From a virus: a stretch of 28,109 nt of DNA. Below the pieces are notes generated by a model, which saw only the letters and a program-made list of their open reading frames with translations, was not told the DNA's origin and did not search any database. The position numbers and the translations under genes were made by a program. Shown here in pieces: positions 6,528-16,007 of the stretch (position 1 is its first letter; each line of letters begins with the position of its first letter). Location: the IMG/VR virus record IMGVR_UViG_3300026097_000077, positions 1 through 28,109 of that record, one strand, 5' to 3'.

Positions 6528-9500
6528 CCGGAGAGCCTCTGTGCAATTTCAGCATTACGTGCTTGAGAGATCGGATCAGAACCTAACAACGAAGGTGACG
6601 GAGGTGCATTTCTTGCCGGTGCGGGCGTCGACTGTGGGGTCGCGCGTACTGGCATTGAACCAGTAGTGGGGGCGGCTGGAGCCGCCTCCTGTACTGAATC
6701 AGGTACTCCAAACATTTGACCGGACTCAGAAACGGGTGCTCCAAGCAGCTCTTCTGTATAGTCCTGCGGCACTAGATCCTGACGGTTAAAGCTGCGCTCA
6801 ATATCTTTCAGTTCCCGCACAGGCAGACGCTTCAAGACACGCTCTTGGGTCCGGCCTTCTCGCAAGATTGTTTTCACACGGTCGTCTGAGATGCCCAGCG
6901 GGTCAAACTTCCCACGCATAATTCTGTTGACTTCTTTTCGACCAAGGCGCGACACCTCTGTCAGCTGCTTGCGGATCTCACGATCGGACAAACCGAGGCG
7001 ACGAGCGGATTCGACAAGATCAAACAGCTGGGCTTGGCCGCGCAACAGCTGTTCGTTAGCCCGCGTGTACGCCTCCAGTACATCCGCCTCTGTCGTATCG
7101 TTGGCGTTTGCCACTTGGCTAAACACCGATGTAGCATCGCGGCGGGCTTGGTTGTACTCAAAGCCCTTGAAGCTAAAGGTTTCATCCAGACGAGCCTGCA
7201 TAGGACGGAGGCCCGTGACCAAAGCTGCGCCTTCTTCGAAGATGTCGTAAGGCTGGCCCGTTGCGCTTGGCGTCCCAGTGATGGCGCGCGACACACGACC
7301 GGGCACAATCTTCCCGCGGCGCTCTTGAACAAAGAGTTCTGCTGCACCTGGGATGTACGCACCGGCAACGTGCGTGAACGCCTTTGAGGCCTTCTCTCCA
7401 GCCGGTGTGTTCTGCGTAAAGATAGGCGCACCCGTGGAAGTCCGACCACCACGCACCGTAACGTCTGCTAGGCGCTCACCCACAAGGCTTTCGCTTGCAA
7501 ACGGTTCGAACAGCTTTGTTGCACTGGCAACTGCGGCAGAGCGGAGCTGTTCTGCCTCAGAGGCCCCGACGGAACCTTTCTCGCTGTAGATCTGCAACGC
7601 CGCACGAGCTGGTGCCAAGGCAAAGTCGTATGGCATCATGTAGCTCAGGTCGATGTACTCGACGTTTGCGTCCCCAGCAGCAGAGATGGGCACGAGCTGG
7701 TGACCCTTCATGTACTGCGGAGCCTGTTTGTTCAAGTCTTCGATCGATGGACGCCCGTCTTCGCCGTCCCACCCAAGGGTGCGAGCGGCAGCCGCCTGAA
7801 CGCCCGTTGGCACGGCGACAGCTGAGGCCATGTACCCAGAAAGACGTTGCGCGCCGATGGCACGGATTTGCCGCTCGAGCTGTGCGGCCTGCTGGGGCGT
7901 AAGCGTACCAGCTTCCACAAGGTTACGAGCGGAGAAGCCCATCTCACGCAAGCCTTGGTCAAGGATGTTCGTGGTGTTGCGGATAACCTCTGCAGGGAAA
8001 GCAACAAAGTTACCAACAACAGGGATGCGGCGCACCATCTTTACCGCTTCAGGAACGCGGCTGTATGTCGGCTGGGTGTTCTTAACGATGTCACCGGCGA
8101 GCGTATCTAGGTAGCTGGCCTTCCCGCTAAGTTCCGAGGTCCGAGAACCGATGCCCGACCGTACGAGCTGATCGGAGATGTTGTCCAAGGCGTCAGGTGC
8201 AAGGCCCGCTTTGCGGAAAGCGTTCGCATACTTTGCGCGCTCCGCGTTCCAGTTAACCAGCTTCCAATATGTGTCGGAGTCTGAGTACAAATTCTCCAGA
8301 GCTTTGGCAAATGGGATGCGCTCTTTCAAAGCGTTGACGCCAGCCTTTGTTTTACCCGCCACCTTCATGTCTGCACCTTCACGGAGCAGGTTGCGGAACT
8401 CTTCTACCGCAAGGTTCTGATCTCGGAGGCCAAGAACACCAGTGATCTCAAACAGATCACGGAACTCAGCATCGCCCAAGTTGGCAGCCTTGCCTGCTGT
8501 CAGCCGGAGCGAGTCGCCAAAGGGCATGCCTCGCATGAGGTTGCCGTTTGCCATTGTAAGGAAGCCACCGGAGATGAAGTTACGCACCTGTGTGATGGGG
8601 CTGTAAACTGTCTTCGCGGCCTGCGCCGCACCCTTTGCCTGCAAGGACAAAGCCAAGGCCTCGTTCAGGAAACCTTGCGTCATCTGCTGCGGGCTGGTGA
8701 TAGCAGAGAATATCTCTGGTGCTACATAGGCACCGGTAAGTGGGCCGTAGGACCCACCGAATACGGTCTTGTCGTTTGGTTCCCCAAGCCGGACGTAGCC
8801 CTTAGACTCCATCAGCTCTTGGCCGACGCGATCTGCGTCTTGGCCATACACAACTAGGGGAACAGCGCGGCCTTGGCTTTGGTTGAGCATCTGCGCAGCT
8901 TCAGCGCCGGTCTTGCCGTACTGCTGCAACGTGCTGTTGTAGAGCTTGTTGCCCGCGGAGAGGCGCGCCATGTCATCTACTGTACGCAGGAACGCTTGCT
9001 TTGGATCTTTGATCTCACCAAGAAGTTCACGGAGCGAGGGGGATTTGTCCAAGAGTTTGCTGCGCTCGGTCAGCAGCCCTTCCGCAATGTTGTACAGAGG
9101 CTTGCCGCCGATCTGCTTTTGGCCCTCTTTAACCTTTGTGCTGCGAAGACCCAGCAATGCGTCATCTGTCAGGCCGGTGTCTACAGCATCAAGACCCAAC
9201 AGCTTTTTGACTTCCTGCTCCGCAGCGGCACGAACCTGATCCACCGGACGCACGTCCAACAAATCACCGCGGCGCACAGCTGCGCGGTCCATGCCCTCAA
9301 GAGCATTTTGCACATCGTCGACGGCAGTCTTAAACAGTGGCGATTTAGTAACACCAGCGTCCAAGGTCCAAGTTTCGGGGTTCTCGAACTTTTTATACAG
9401 GCGGCGGATGTACCCGCCCATGTTGTTTTCAAACGTATCAAGGATCTGCTTCTTAGCTTCTGGATCCAGGTCGCTCTCTGCAATGTCGTCTGCAATCGTG

Positions 9501-10603
9501 CGGGACATGGTGGTGATCTGATCACGCATCTGTGACGCAGGCTGGACAATGTCCGCGCCATAGCTGGCCAACGCATTGTCGTTGCCTTGCAAGAACAAGA
9601 ACAAATCGTCGTACAGTTTATCGTAGCCCGCGCGCCCCGCACCTCGGAGCTGCCCAATCACACCAGGGCCCAGTTTCTTGGCAGCCTTTTCAAACGCAAC
9701 CAAGTTCTTTTCAGCCTGTGTGCGAGCGGTATCTGTCATGCCTTCTGCGGTCTCTACGCCAAAGCGGAGATCCTGCGGAGTCAAACCTGCGGAGGTGAAG
9801 TACTTTTGAGCCCCTGGAATACGGGCCAACTGCTCGCCAATCTTTTCCATGCCGGTCACAAGTGTGCGCGCGGTTGCCGGAACACCGGGGATCTGTGAGA
9901 TACCCTGCGCTGTAAGACGGACAGCAGGAAATAGTGTTTCAAAGGCGGCACCAAAGGCAGTGCCCTCTGTACCAACTCGGAGTTTATTGCGCAGGCGGCG
10001 GAAGGCCTCGTCACGCCCTGTCAGGCCGGTGTCCTCTTCGGTCATTAGAATATCAGGGAGGGCGTCGAACGAATCAGACAGAGTACCCATACCCTCGGGA
10101 GACACAAACATGTCTGACACACCAGCTGCAAGGGTCGTGGTCCCCGCAAGGCGAACCCGCGAACCGACAGCCGCCTTACCTACACGGCTTTGACCAAAGG
10201 CTTGCGCAGCACGGCCCAAACGACCAGCCTCGCCAACCGTCTTGGCACCTTTTGCAGCCTGCCCTGCACGCCCCAACCAACCGGCGATTGGAATAAACGC
10301 CAAACCGAAGTTGGTGATCCCTTCGGCAGCCTTACCAACCCCTGTTTCAGGATCAAGGCCCATGCCTGTCTTTGCACCCTCGAAGAAATCAGTGGTCGCC
10401 TGCGATGTGTCGGTATCAAACAAGGTGTCGATGCCGATCGCACCGAGTTCCGCGATCCCTTGACCAAGGCCCACGGCCCCCGCACCCATACCACGCGCAA
10501 TGTCGCTGGCGATTGTGCGGTCGCTTTCTTCTTCCTGAGGCGTAACAGGCTCTCCAAACAACTGGTTTTGTTCTGCCGGTTCCCCAAAGAGTTCTTCAGC
10601 CAT
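6521..10603 (-). CDS. very large virion protein, probably internal/ejected
   Basis: A 1360-aa protein and the last gene of the structural operon. It opens with a short duplicated motif (LFGEP at residues 5-9 and again at 15-19), followed by Gly/Ala-rich hydrophobic segments (about residues 30-60 and 110-125). The rest is long, largely helical and charged, ending in a Pro/Ala-rich tail and RNAEIAQRLSGQ. I see no lysozyme, protease or nuclease motif. Size, helical content, Gly-rich hydrophobic stretches and position at the end of a podovirus structural operon fit an internal core or ejection protein that enters the host with DNA, comparable in role to T7 gp16 or P22 gp16/gp20. A polyvalent-protein type (LPD) assignment is also possible. 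GGAGG lies shortly before the ATG; the gap to the upstream gene is 13 bp. Confidence 0.7.
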   Translation of the reverse strand: MAEELFGEPAEQNQLFGEPVTPQEEESDRTIASDIARGMGAGAVGLGQGIAELGAIGIDTLFDTDTSQATTDFFEGAKTGMGLDPETGVGKAAEGITNFGLAFIPIAGWLGRAGQAAKGAKTVGEAGRLGRAAQAFGQSRVGKAAVGSRVRLAGTTTLAAGVSDMFVSPEGMGTLSDSFDALPDILMTEEDTGLTGRDEAFRRLRNKLRVGTEGTAFGAAFETLFPAVRLTAQGISQIPGVPATARTLVTGMEKIGEQLARIPGAQKYFTSAGLTPQDLRFGVETAEGMTDTARTQAEKNLVAFEKAAKKLGPGVIGQLRGAGRAGYDKLYDDLFLFLQGNDNALASYGADIVQPASQMRDQITTMSRTIADDIAESDLDPEAKKQILDTFENNMGGYIRRLYKKFENPETWTLDAGVTKSPLFKTAVDDVQNALEGMDRAAVRRGDLLDVRPVDQVRAAAEQEVKKLLGLDAVDTGLTDDALLGLRSTKVKEGQKQIGGKPLYNIAEGLLTERSKLLDKSPSLRELLGEIKDPKQAFLRTVDDMARLSAGNKLYNSTLQQYGKTGAEAAQMLNQSQGRAVPLVVYGQDADRVGQELMESKGYVRLGEPNDKTVFGGSYGPLTGAYVAPEIFSAITSPQQMTQGFLNEALALSLQAKGAAQAAKTVYSPITQVRNFISGGFLTMANGNLMRGMPFGDSLRLTAGKAANLGDAEFRDLFEITGVLGLRDQNLAVEEFRNLLREGADMKVAGKTKAGVNALKERIPFAKALENLYSDSDTYWKLVNWNAERAKYANAFRKAGLAPDALDNISDQLVRSGIGSRTSELSGKASYLDTLAGDIVKNTQPTYSRVPEAVKMVRRIPVVGNFVAFPAEVIRNTTNILDQGLREMGFSARNLVEAGTLTPQQAAQLERQIRAIGAQRLSGYMASAVAVPTGVQAAAARTLGWDGEDGRPSIEDLNKQAPQYMKGHQLVPISAAGDANVEYIDLSYMMPYDFALAPARAALQIYSEKGSVGASEAEQLRSAAVASATKLFEPFASESLVGERLADVTVRGGRTSTGAPIFTQNTPAGEKASKAFTHVAGAYIPGAAELFVQERRGKIVPGRVSRAITGTPSATGQPYDIFEEGAALVTGLRPMQARLDETFSFKGFEYNQARRDATSVFSQVANANDTTEADVLEAYTRANEQLLRGQAQLFDLVESARRLGLSDREIRKQLTEVSRLGRKEVNRIMRGKFDPLGISDDRVKTILREGRTQERVLKRLPVRELKDIERSFNRQDLVPQDYTEELLGAPVSESGQMFGVPDSVQEAAPAAPTTGSMPVRATPQSTPAPARNAPPSPSLLGSDPISQARNAEIAQRLSGQ

Positions 10604-10616
10604 CTAAGCCTCCAGC

Positions 10617-12422
10617 TTACTGAGCAGGCTTACGACGCTGCTGCCCGTTTTGTATAAAGGTAGCACCGGGAGCTAAAGAATCATACTCTTCTTGTGTGCT
10701 TATTGTCGGAATGGTGGAAGTAACTGCGTCCATAGAAATCTGCGAAGAACCCGGGGCAGCGGCTTTAGCAGCAGTCTTAGCAGCTTTCGCCGCTTGGGTA
10801 ACATCGCCGGTCTCCTCCAAGATCTGGTTGTACGTTGCCGTATACGTTGCGTTGTACAGGCGATCCTGTGGAGAGAAGGTTGCGCCGCCAGCGTTTCGGA
10901 TTTGAGCAATGCGCTCTGCACTTGCCAGACGTTTCGCAAGATCTGTTTCGTCAGCCGCCATTTCCATAGCCGCCAAACGAAGCTCGCGTTCTTGGGCTTC
11001 TTCCGCCGCTTCAGCTTTCTGAATGCCCTGCATACCGGTCAGTGCACCTTGGGCGATGTTTGTCAGAGCGTCAGGGCTTTGTCCTGCGGCGATCGCAAGA
11101 CCAATCATGGCTAAATTAGCCATGGCCTTCTGGCGAGTGTCTTCGTCAGCGTCCTCACCCATCACGCCTTGAAGACGCTCCATAGCCTGAGCGTACGACG
11201 TGTCAAAATCAGCGGTCATCTCAGGGGCAGGGGTGTCAACAGCTTGCTCGATAGCTTCCTCGACCTTTTCAGGTGTTACGACCTCTGCCTCTTCCGAGGC
11301 TGGAGCGGTTTCCACATCCACCTCTGCGTCAGGCACAGGAGCGCGGTCCACGGTTCCACCTTCTTCCGCCGCTGGCGCTGGTGCCGGAGCGTCCGCAAGG
11401 CGACCAAAGCCTCGGGCAGCCTTTTGATCGTCCCGCAAATCAGCCTCTTCCGGAGCGTTAAAGCGACTTGCCGCTTGGTCATAGGCTTCTTGGTTGCGCG
11501 CTGTAAAATCAAGGATCGCCTCACCAGCGCCTTGATCGGCCAGCGCCACGCCGCGCCCAGCGAGATCAATTAGTTTGTTACCGGCGGTTCCCGTCAATGC
11601 GTACGCGTCAGAAACCATATCAAGGGTGGGTCGCGCAAGATCGTAGGCTGCGCCGGGAGCCGCCTCAAGAACATCGCTTGTGCCCTGCATCAAAGACTCA
11701 ACGCCTTGAGCTGCTCCAAGACGGGTCCTTGCTGTTTCTACCGCTCCGGGAGAAGATGCGGGATCGTCGATGATAGCTTGCAGTTCGTCGATTGTTTGCC
11801 CACCAAAGCCTGTAATGTTGACTTCTTCTCCAGGGCGGAAACCTGGACGTCTGGAAAGAGCTTCTTCGACACTCATCCGCTGGAACCTCAAGTCGTCAGG
11901 CGTGTCTGTTTGCGGCATGTTTGGCGGAGTGCGCAGCACTGAGATGTCGGCTGGGGCAGGACTGATTGGTGCCGGTGCGGTTGGTGCCGGTCCAACAGAA
12001 GGCGCGGCAGGCATGCGGTCCGACACACCAATCCCAACGCCGCGGTCACGCATGTCCGTGGCAAAGCTTGGGTTTACCCGCATCGCAAGGGCCTCTTCCG
12101 AGATCGCCGGATCGCGTTCAGGGAACGCGTTCAGTCGGCGCTGTACGGCGAGTGTTTCTTCTGGGCTGGCCGCGGCTTGGGTCCGGGCATCGAGGACCAC
12201 GCCGTTAGGCAGCATGACAAAGGTGCGGTTACCAATGCGCGTGGCACGGCCATCACGGATGGGATCCATTTCCATTTGTTCCAAGCCAGTCACACGACCG
12301 CCCTGCTGATACTTAGCCACTGTCTGCGACAGCTCAGGAGACGACGCAACAATGCCGCCCATGCCGCGGAGCGTGTTCCGTGCATCACGGGACTGAAAGA
12401 GTTTGCGAGACATCGGATTCAT
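10617..12422 (-). CDS. Ala-rich internal virion-type protein (601 aa)
   Basis: The N-terminal part contains GGIVASSPELSQTVAKYQQGGRV, a pattern I know from structural-module proteins of marine phages. The middle is Pro/Ala/Glu-rich low complexity (residues about 340-400), typical of a flexible linker. A helical block (about 410-500) includes MIGLAIAAGQSPDALTNIAQ and a long Ala/Glu helix, and the end is Ala-rich. No catalytic motif is visible. The start ATG at 12422 has AAAGGA seven bases upstream; the next in-frame ATG (MSRKLF, three codons on) is less well placed. It lies between two other large low-complexity proteins, which suggests an internal or ejected virion protein or a scaffold-like role. 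I cannot tell which. Confidence 0.7.
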   Translation of the reverse strand: MNPMSRKLFQSRDARNTLRGMGGIVASSPELSQTVAKYQQGGRVTGLEQMEMDPIRDGRATRIGNRTFVMLPNGVVLDARTQAAASPEETLAVQRRLNAFPERDPAISEEALAMRVNPSFATDMRDRGVGIGVSDRMPAAPSVGPAPTAPAPISPAPADISVLRTPPNMPQTDTPDDLRFQRMSVEEALSRRPGFRPGEEVNITGFGGQTIDELQAIIDDPASSPGAVETARTRLGAAQGVESLMQGTSDVLEAAPGAAYDLARPTLDMVSDAYALTGTAGNKLIDLAGRGVALADQGAGEAILDFTARNQEAYDQAASRFNAPEEADLRDDQKAARGFGRLADAPAPAPAAEEGGTVDRAPVPDAEVDVETAPASEEAEVVTPEKVEEAIEQAVDTPAPEMTADFDTSYAQAMERLQGVMGEDADEDTRQKAMANLAMIGLAIAAGQSPDALTNIAQGALTGMQGIQKAEAAEEAQERELRLAAMEMAADETDLAKRLASAERIAQIRNAGGATFSPQDRLYNATYTATYNQILEETGDVTQAAKAAKTAAKAAAPGSSQISMDAVTSTIPTISTQEEYDSLAPGATFIQNGQQRRKPAQ

Positions 12423-12435
12423 GGTCGTTCCTTTA

Positions 12436-15400
12436 TTATGACGTCATGCCCTGAAAGCCTTGGTAAATCGCAGGTATTGCTAGTGCGCCACCAATGACCT
12501 GAGACCCAATGCTTGGACCAGGCTGCGACATTGTAGAAGCCTGTCCAGAAGGTGCGCCAGTAACAATATCAGAATAGTATGCCAGCTGCTGGTACGGCTG
12601 CATAGCTTGAGCGTACTGGTTTTGGTACGCTGTGTCGTAACCCGCTTGGATCTGGCGCTGCTGCTGCCCGCCGATGCCGAGCATCGTGTTGATGTCCTGC
12701 AGACCCATCTGCTGCTGCGCTTGCCCTTGGCCCAAGAACTGCTGACCAAGTCCAGCAATGCCTTGGCTTAGGCCAGCTGCTTGCTGCTGCGCGCCCAAGC
12801 CCGCTTGGATACCAGCCAAGCCCAAGTTTGCACCCTGCAGACCAAGGTCTCCAGCCGCCTGCGCACCCTGCATTTGCATTTGTGCGCCAGACATACCCAT
12901 TTGACCCGCGGACTGTGCACCCTGCATGCCGATCTGTGCTTGCGATTGCGCCAGTTCCGCTTGACGAGAGGCCGCTGCTTGGCGTTGTTGTTCGGCAGAC
13001 ATGCCGATCTGAGCGCCTTGTGCAGCGAAGTTGCCCGCCAGCTCTTGAGCTGACAGACCCGTCTGGGCAGCAAGCTGTTCGACGTTCATTCCGGTTTGTG
13101 CCAAGGCCTGTGCGTTTGCCGCTTGGAACTGCGCTTGGTTCATACCAAGGTCCGCGGCGCGAGAAGCAGCATCCGCAGCCATCTGTTCCGTAGACAGGTT
13201 AAGTTGTCCAGCCTGCGCTGCAAAGTTGCCCGCCAGTTCTTGAGCTGACAGACCCGTCTGGGCAGCAAGCTGCTCGATGTTAAGGCCTGTTTGAGCCACG
13301 GCTTGAGCGTTGGCAGATGCGAGCTGCTCGCCTGAAAGGCCAAGTTGTGCGCCCTGAAGCGCGCTGGACTGTGCCAGTTCCTCTGCCGATAGACCCAACT
13401 GACCTGCGGCTTGAGCCGCGGAAGCCGCTGACCCAGCACCCATTTGGCCGAGTTGCCCTGTGAGCTGTGAAGCCTGCTGCTGACGCGCCAGTGCTTGTTC
13501 GAAGGCCTGCTGCGATCTTTCTGCGGCACTCTCAAATCCAGCGGCACGCATCTGGGCAGCCGTACGTCCCTGCTGCTCCAAAATGTTACGCTGCAGCTCT
13601 GACTCCGCAACCGCCTGGCGAGACCCGCCAAAGGCTCCCGCTTGCACAGCCTCAGCTTCAAGCTGACGCTCTTGCAGCTCGCCCTGTCTGGCGATGTCGG
13701 CAAGAGCCTGTTGCACAGCTGCGTCTTCGTACTGGCTCATAAAGCCCCGTGCCGAAGATGGATCGTACATTGCTGACGACCCCGCCAGACCGGCGATACC
13801 CTGTTCTGCAGCAGTTTGCCCAAAACGAGAAGCGGCTTGAAGTGCGCTCTGGGCTTCCGCGGTGGATAAACGGGCGCGATCCGCTGCAATATCTGCACCA
13901 GCCTGCCCGATAGAAGCAATGCCTCTAGCGCCTCCAGTGGCTTGCGCCATCTGTTCCGCCAAAGGAGCCTGCAAAGCGCGTGCGTTCTGAGCGGCGCTTT
14001 CCGCTACAATTCTTGCGCCTTCCCCGGCCCCGTAAAGAGCGTCGGCTGTTTCAGCGGCAGACGCCCGTGCACGTTCGGCTGCCTCTGCAAGGTCCGCGCG
14101 ACCTGTGGCTGCGGCCTCGGCAGCCAATGCGTTTGCTTCGGCAAGCTGCGCCTCAAGGCGTGCTTCGACACGCTCGCCTCCGGCCCGCGCTGCGTCGGCT
14201 ACGCCCAGTGCACCTTGCGCTGCGGCATCCAACCGCCCCTGTGCCCCTTGAGCAATCTGACCCAAGCGAGCGGAGGAAGCCATGAGCTCGTCCGCAGCGA
14301 GGCGGGTAGCAGGGTCCGAGGACCGCGCTGCTTGGAGAATGCGTTGTTCTGCTTCTTGGGCGGACCTCGCACCTTGGGCTGCAAAGCTTTGCAGATCTTG
14401 CGCTGCTTGGCTCAACGCCGCTTGGCCACCGGCTATTTGTCCGGGGACCTGACCGGCCAGATCGCGTGTCGCGTCTAACGCGCGCCCTGTGCCAAAGATA
14501 CCTTGGCTTGTAGCCGTTCTAGCTTGATCCAAATAGGGCTGATAGCCGCCGATGCCTTCGCGCGCCATCTGAAAGGCTTGCAGTTGCGTCGGCGTAAACC
14601 CTGCCAACTGCTGCTCAGGAAGGTCCGTAGGCTGAGTGATCAACCCGCGCGCCAAGTCGAGAACACCGGGAACTTCGTCGTCCGGGCCAGGTGTACCGAT
14701 CTCTCGACCACCGATCATTCCTGTTTCGCTAAACCCTGCAGGATTTCTTTCCTGCTCTGCTGCCCGTCTAGCAGCAGCGCGATCCTCCATATCCGCCAGT
14801 ACATTACCCATGTCAGAAAATGGAATACGGCGCTGCGGGCCTTCAATTTGAGTTTGGATCTCTTGAGCCGAACTCCGCACAGTTTGGAACTCAGGGTTTT
14901 GCTGTAAGCTTGCGTTGAGTTCTTGAAGCTGAGTAAACTCAGGCTGCGATTCAACGTAATCTTGGAGCTGCTGTGCAACAGCGGGAGAGTTTAATGCCTC
15001 TGGCCCACCTAAGTTAGTTATGTAATTCTGCTGTTTTTCCTGCAACGCACGCTCGGCAGCCGTTTGCTGCTCCGTGAACCCCGGAATAAAGTTGTCAGGG
15101 TTTGAGAGTTGTTGTTGCAGGCTGTCCAGCTGGCTTTGCTGAGACATCTGTTCAGCCAACGACGGGCCGGTCTCAGGCTGCGCGGTAACTACGCCTCGAC
15201 CAGCAACTGCGTTGCCAAGTACTTCTCCCATACCAGCAGGTGCCGTTTGAGTTGGCGCAGCTTGCGCAGCGGCGATCTGGTTCTGAAGGCTTTCGATTTG
15301 AGCTCTGACAAGACCTGGGTTCTGTGCCCTGTCCGGCCCATCCTGCTGCATCAGCTGATCGTACTGGCTCCGCAGCGCCGCCAACTGCGACTGCATCTCG

Positions 15401-15459
15401 CCAACCGGAGCCTGTTCAACAGGCTGTTGCGCAGGCGCGCCGCCGCCACCACCACACAT
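12436..15459 (-). CDS. large Ala/Gln-rich repeat virion protein (MCGGGGG start)
   Basis: A 1007-aa protein dominated by Ala, Gln, Gly and Glu with long predicted helices. It starts MCGGGGG, like its upstream neighbour. Residues about 300-600 are Ala-rich coiled coil. A motif block (AGAFGGSRQAVAESELQRN) is one I associate with internal proteins of marine phages. Residues about 690-880 hold degenerate repeats of the kind QTGLSAQELAGNFAAQ, including two near-identical copies 65 residues apart. The C-terminus has a Gly/Ala hydrophobic stretch (GSQVIGGALAIPAIYQGF) that could touch a membrane. The start shares bases with the previous stop (TAATG). An elongated internal core or ejection-channel protein is the best guess. 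A tape-measure-like role is less likely in a short-tailed layout. Confidence 0.75.
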   Translation of the reverse strand: MCGGGGGAPAQQPVEQAPVGEMQSQLAALRSQYDQLMQQDGPDRAQNPGLVRAQIESLQNQIAAAQAAPTQTAPAGMGEVLGNAVAGRGVVTAQPETGPSLAEQMSQQSQLDSLQQQLSNPDNFIPGFTEQQTAAERALQEKQQNYITNLGGPEALNSPAVAQQLQDYVESQPEFTQLQELNASLQQNPEFQTVRSSAQEIQTQIEGPQRRIPFSDMGNVLADMEDRAAARRAAEQERNPAGFSETGMIGGREIGTPGPDDEVPGVLDLARGLITQPTDLPEQQLAGFTPTQLQAFQMAREGIGGYQPYLDQARTATSQGIFGTGRALDATRDLAGQVPGQIAGGQAALSQAAQDLQSFAAQGARSAQEAEQRILQAARSSDPATRLAADELMASSARLGQIAQGAQGRLDAAAQGALGVADAARAGGERVEARLEAQLAEANALAAEAAATGRADLAEAAERARASAAETADALYGAGEGARIVAESAAQNARALQAPLAEQMAQATGGARGIASIGQAGADIAADRARLSTAEAQSALQAASRFGQTAAEQGIAGLAGSSAMYDPSSARGFMSQYEDAAVQQALADIARQGELQERQLEAEAVQAGAFGGSRQAVAESELQRNILEQQGRTAAQMRAAGFESAAERSQQAFEQALARQQQASQLTGQLGQMGAGSAASAAQAAGQLGLSAEELAQSSALQGAQLGLSGEQLASANAQAVAQTGLNIEQLAAQTGLSAQELAGNFAAQAGQLNLSTEQMAADAASRAADLGMNQAQFQAANAQALAQTGMNVEQLAAQTGLSAQELAGNFAAQGAQIGMSAEQQRQAAASRQAELAQSQAQIGMQGAQSAGQMGMSGAQMQMQGAQAAGDLGLQGANLGLAGIQAGLGAQQQAAGLSQGIAGLGQQFLGQGQAQQQMGLQDINTMLGIGGQQQRQIQAGYDTAYQNQYAQAMQPYQQLAYYSDIVTGAPSGQASTMSQPGPSIGSQVIGGALAIPAIYQGFQGMTS
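13028..13277 (-). repeat. 55-nt near-perfect direct repeat inside the 1007-aa gene
   Basis: Bases 13028-13082 and 13223-13277 match over 55 nt with two differences (C/T at the sixth codon region and near the end). The offset is 195 nt, exactly 65 codons, so the reading frame is kept. The copies code the segment from AAQTGLSAQELAG to NFA. Further, more degenerate copies of the 11-residue theme lie on both sides between about 12780 and 13480. Confidence 0.85.
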
Positions 15460-16007
15460 TACACACGACCCCCGCGCTCAAACCGCTGCATCATTTCATA
15501 CATCCGAGCAGCGCCCGCCTCACGGTCGCCGTTACCCGCGCCCTTTACAGCACGCTCTGTCATAACAAACTCACCGTCCGAAAGGGCTGCTTCCTGAACA
15601 GGTACGCCGTCTTGGTAAATCTTTGCAGGAATGTCGTCGCTCCGACCGGTCCCCGGACCTTCCACATAGCCGCCCATCGCAAAGCCCATCATCTGGTTTG
15701 CCATAGGGTTAGCCATCGTTTGCCCGTACTGTAGCTCTGGGCGACGAACCGCCATGGCCAACGTGGCCGCGGTCATCGGATCCGAAAGGTTTGGCATCTG
15801 GCCACCCATCATGGGCATCTGACCTTGGTTCAAGGACGCAAGACCTTGCTGCGGGGCAACCACGCCGCCGTAGGCATAATTTGAGCCCGTGTCCGAGTCG
15901 AACCCACCACGAGGGTTTGCGATAGTGCCACCGTAAAGATGCCGACGAAGCGCCGGGTCAAGCTCTGTCTTCTGGGTGACTTCCTGTGTTTTTCCGCCGC
16001 CACACAT
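15459..16007 (-). CDS. virion-type protein with GGRV end (MCGGGK start)
   Basis: A 182-aa protein starting MCGGGKTQEV, with a Met/Gly/Pro/Gln-rich middle and a more conserved-looking end: residues about 118-182 run from EGPGTGRSDDIPAKIY through EAALSDGEFVMTERAVKGAGNG to MQRFERGGRV. That C-terminal block, with GPGTG.SDDIPA and DGEFV, is a pattern I know from structural regions of many marine phages, where it stays without an assigned function. The start overlaps the upstream stop (TAATG), and its own stop overlaps the start of the 1007-aa gene in the same way. It is probably a small internal virion or assembly protein. Confidence 0.7.
   Translation of the reverse strand: MCGGGKTQEVTQKTELDPALRRHLYGGTIANPRGGFDSDTGSNYAYGGVVAPQQGLASLNQGQMPMMGGQMPNLSDPMTAATLAMAVRRPELQYGQTMANPMANQMMGFAMGGYVEGPGTGRSDDIPAKIYQDGVPVQEAALSDGEFVMTERAVKGAGNGDREAGAARMYEMMQRFERGGRV

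Noticed and set aside
6321-6560. Terminator between the converging operons
   Set aside because: No stem with a T-run on either strand was found at or near the stop codons.
8873-9535. 220-codon + strand frame inside the 1360-aa gene
   Set aside because: It is antisense to a continuous 1360-codon gene, with no suitable ribosome binding site or family pattern.
12780-13480. CRISPR-like repeat array
   Set aside because: The repeats are in frame, degenerate and inside a long coding gene, with no constant repeat and unique spacer pattern.
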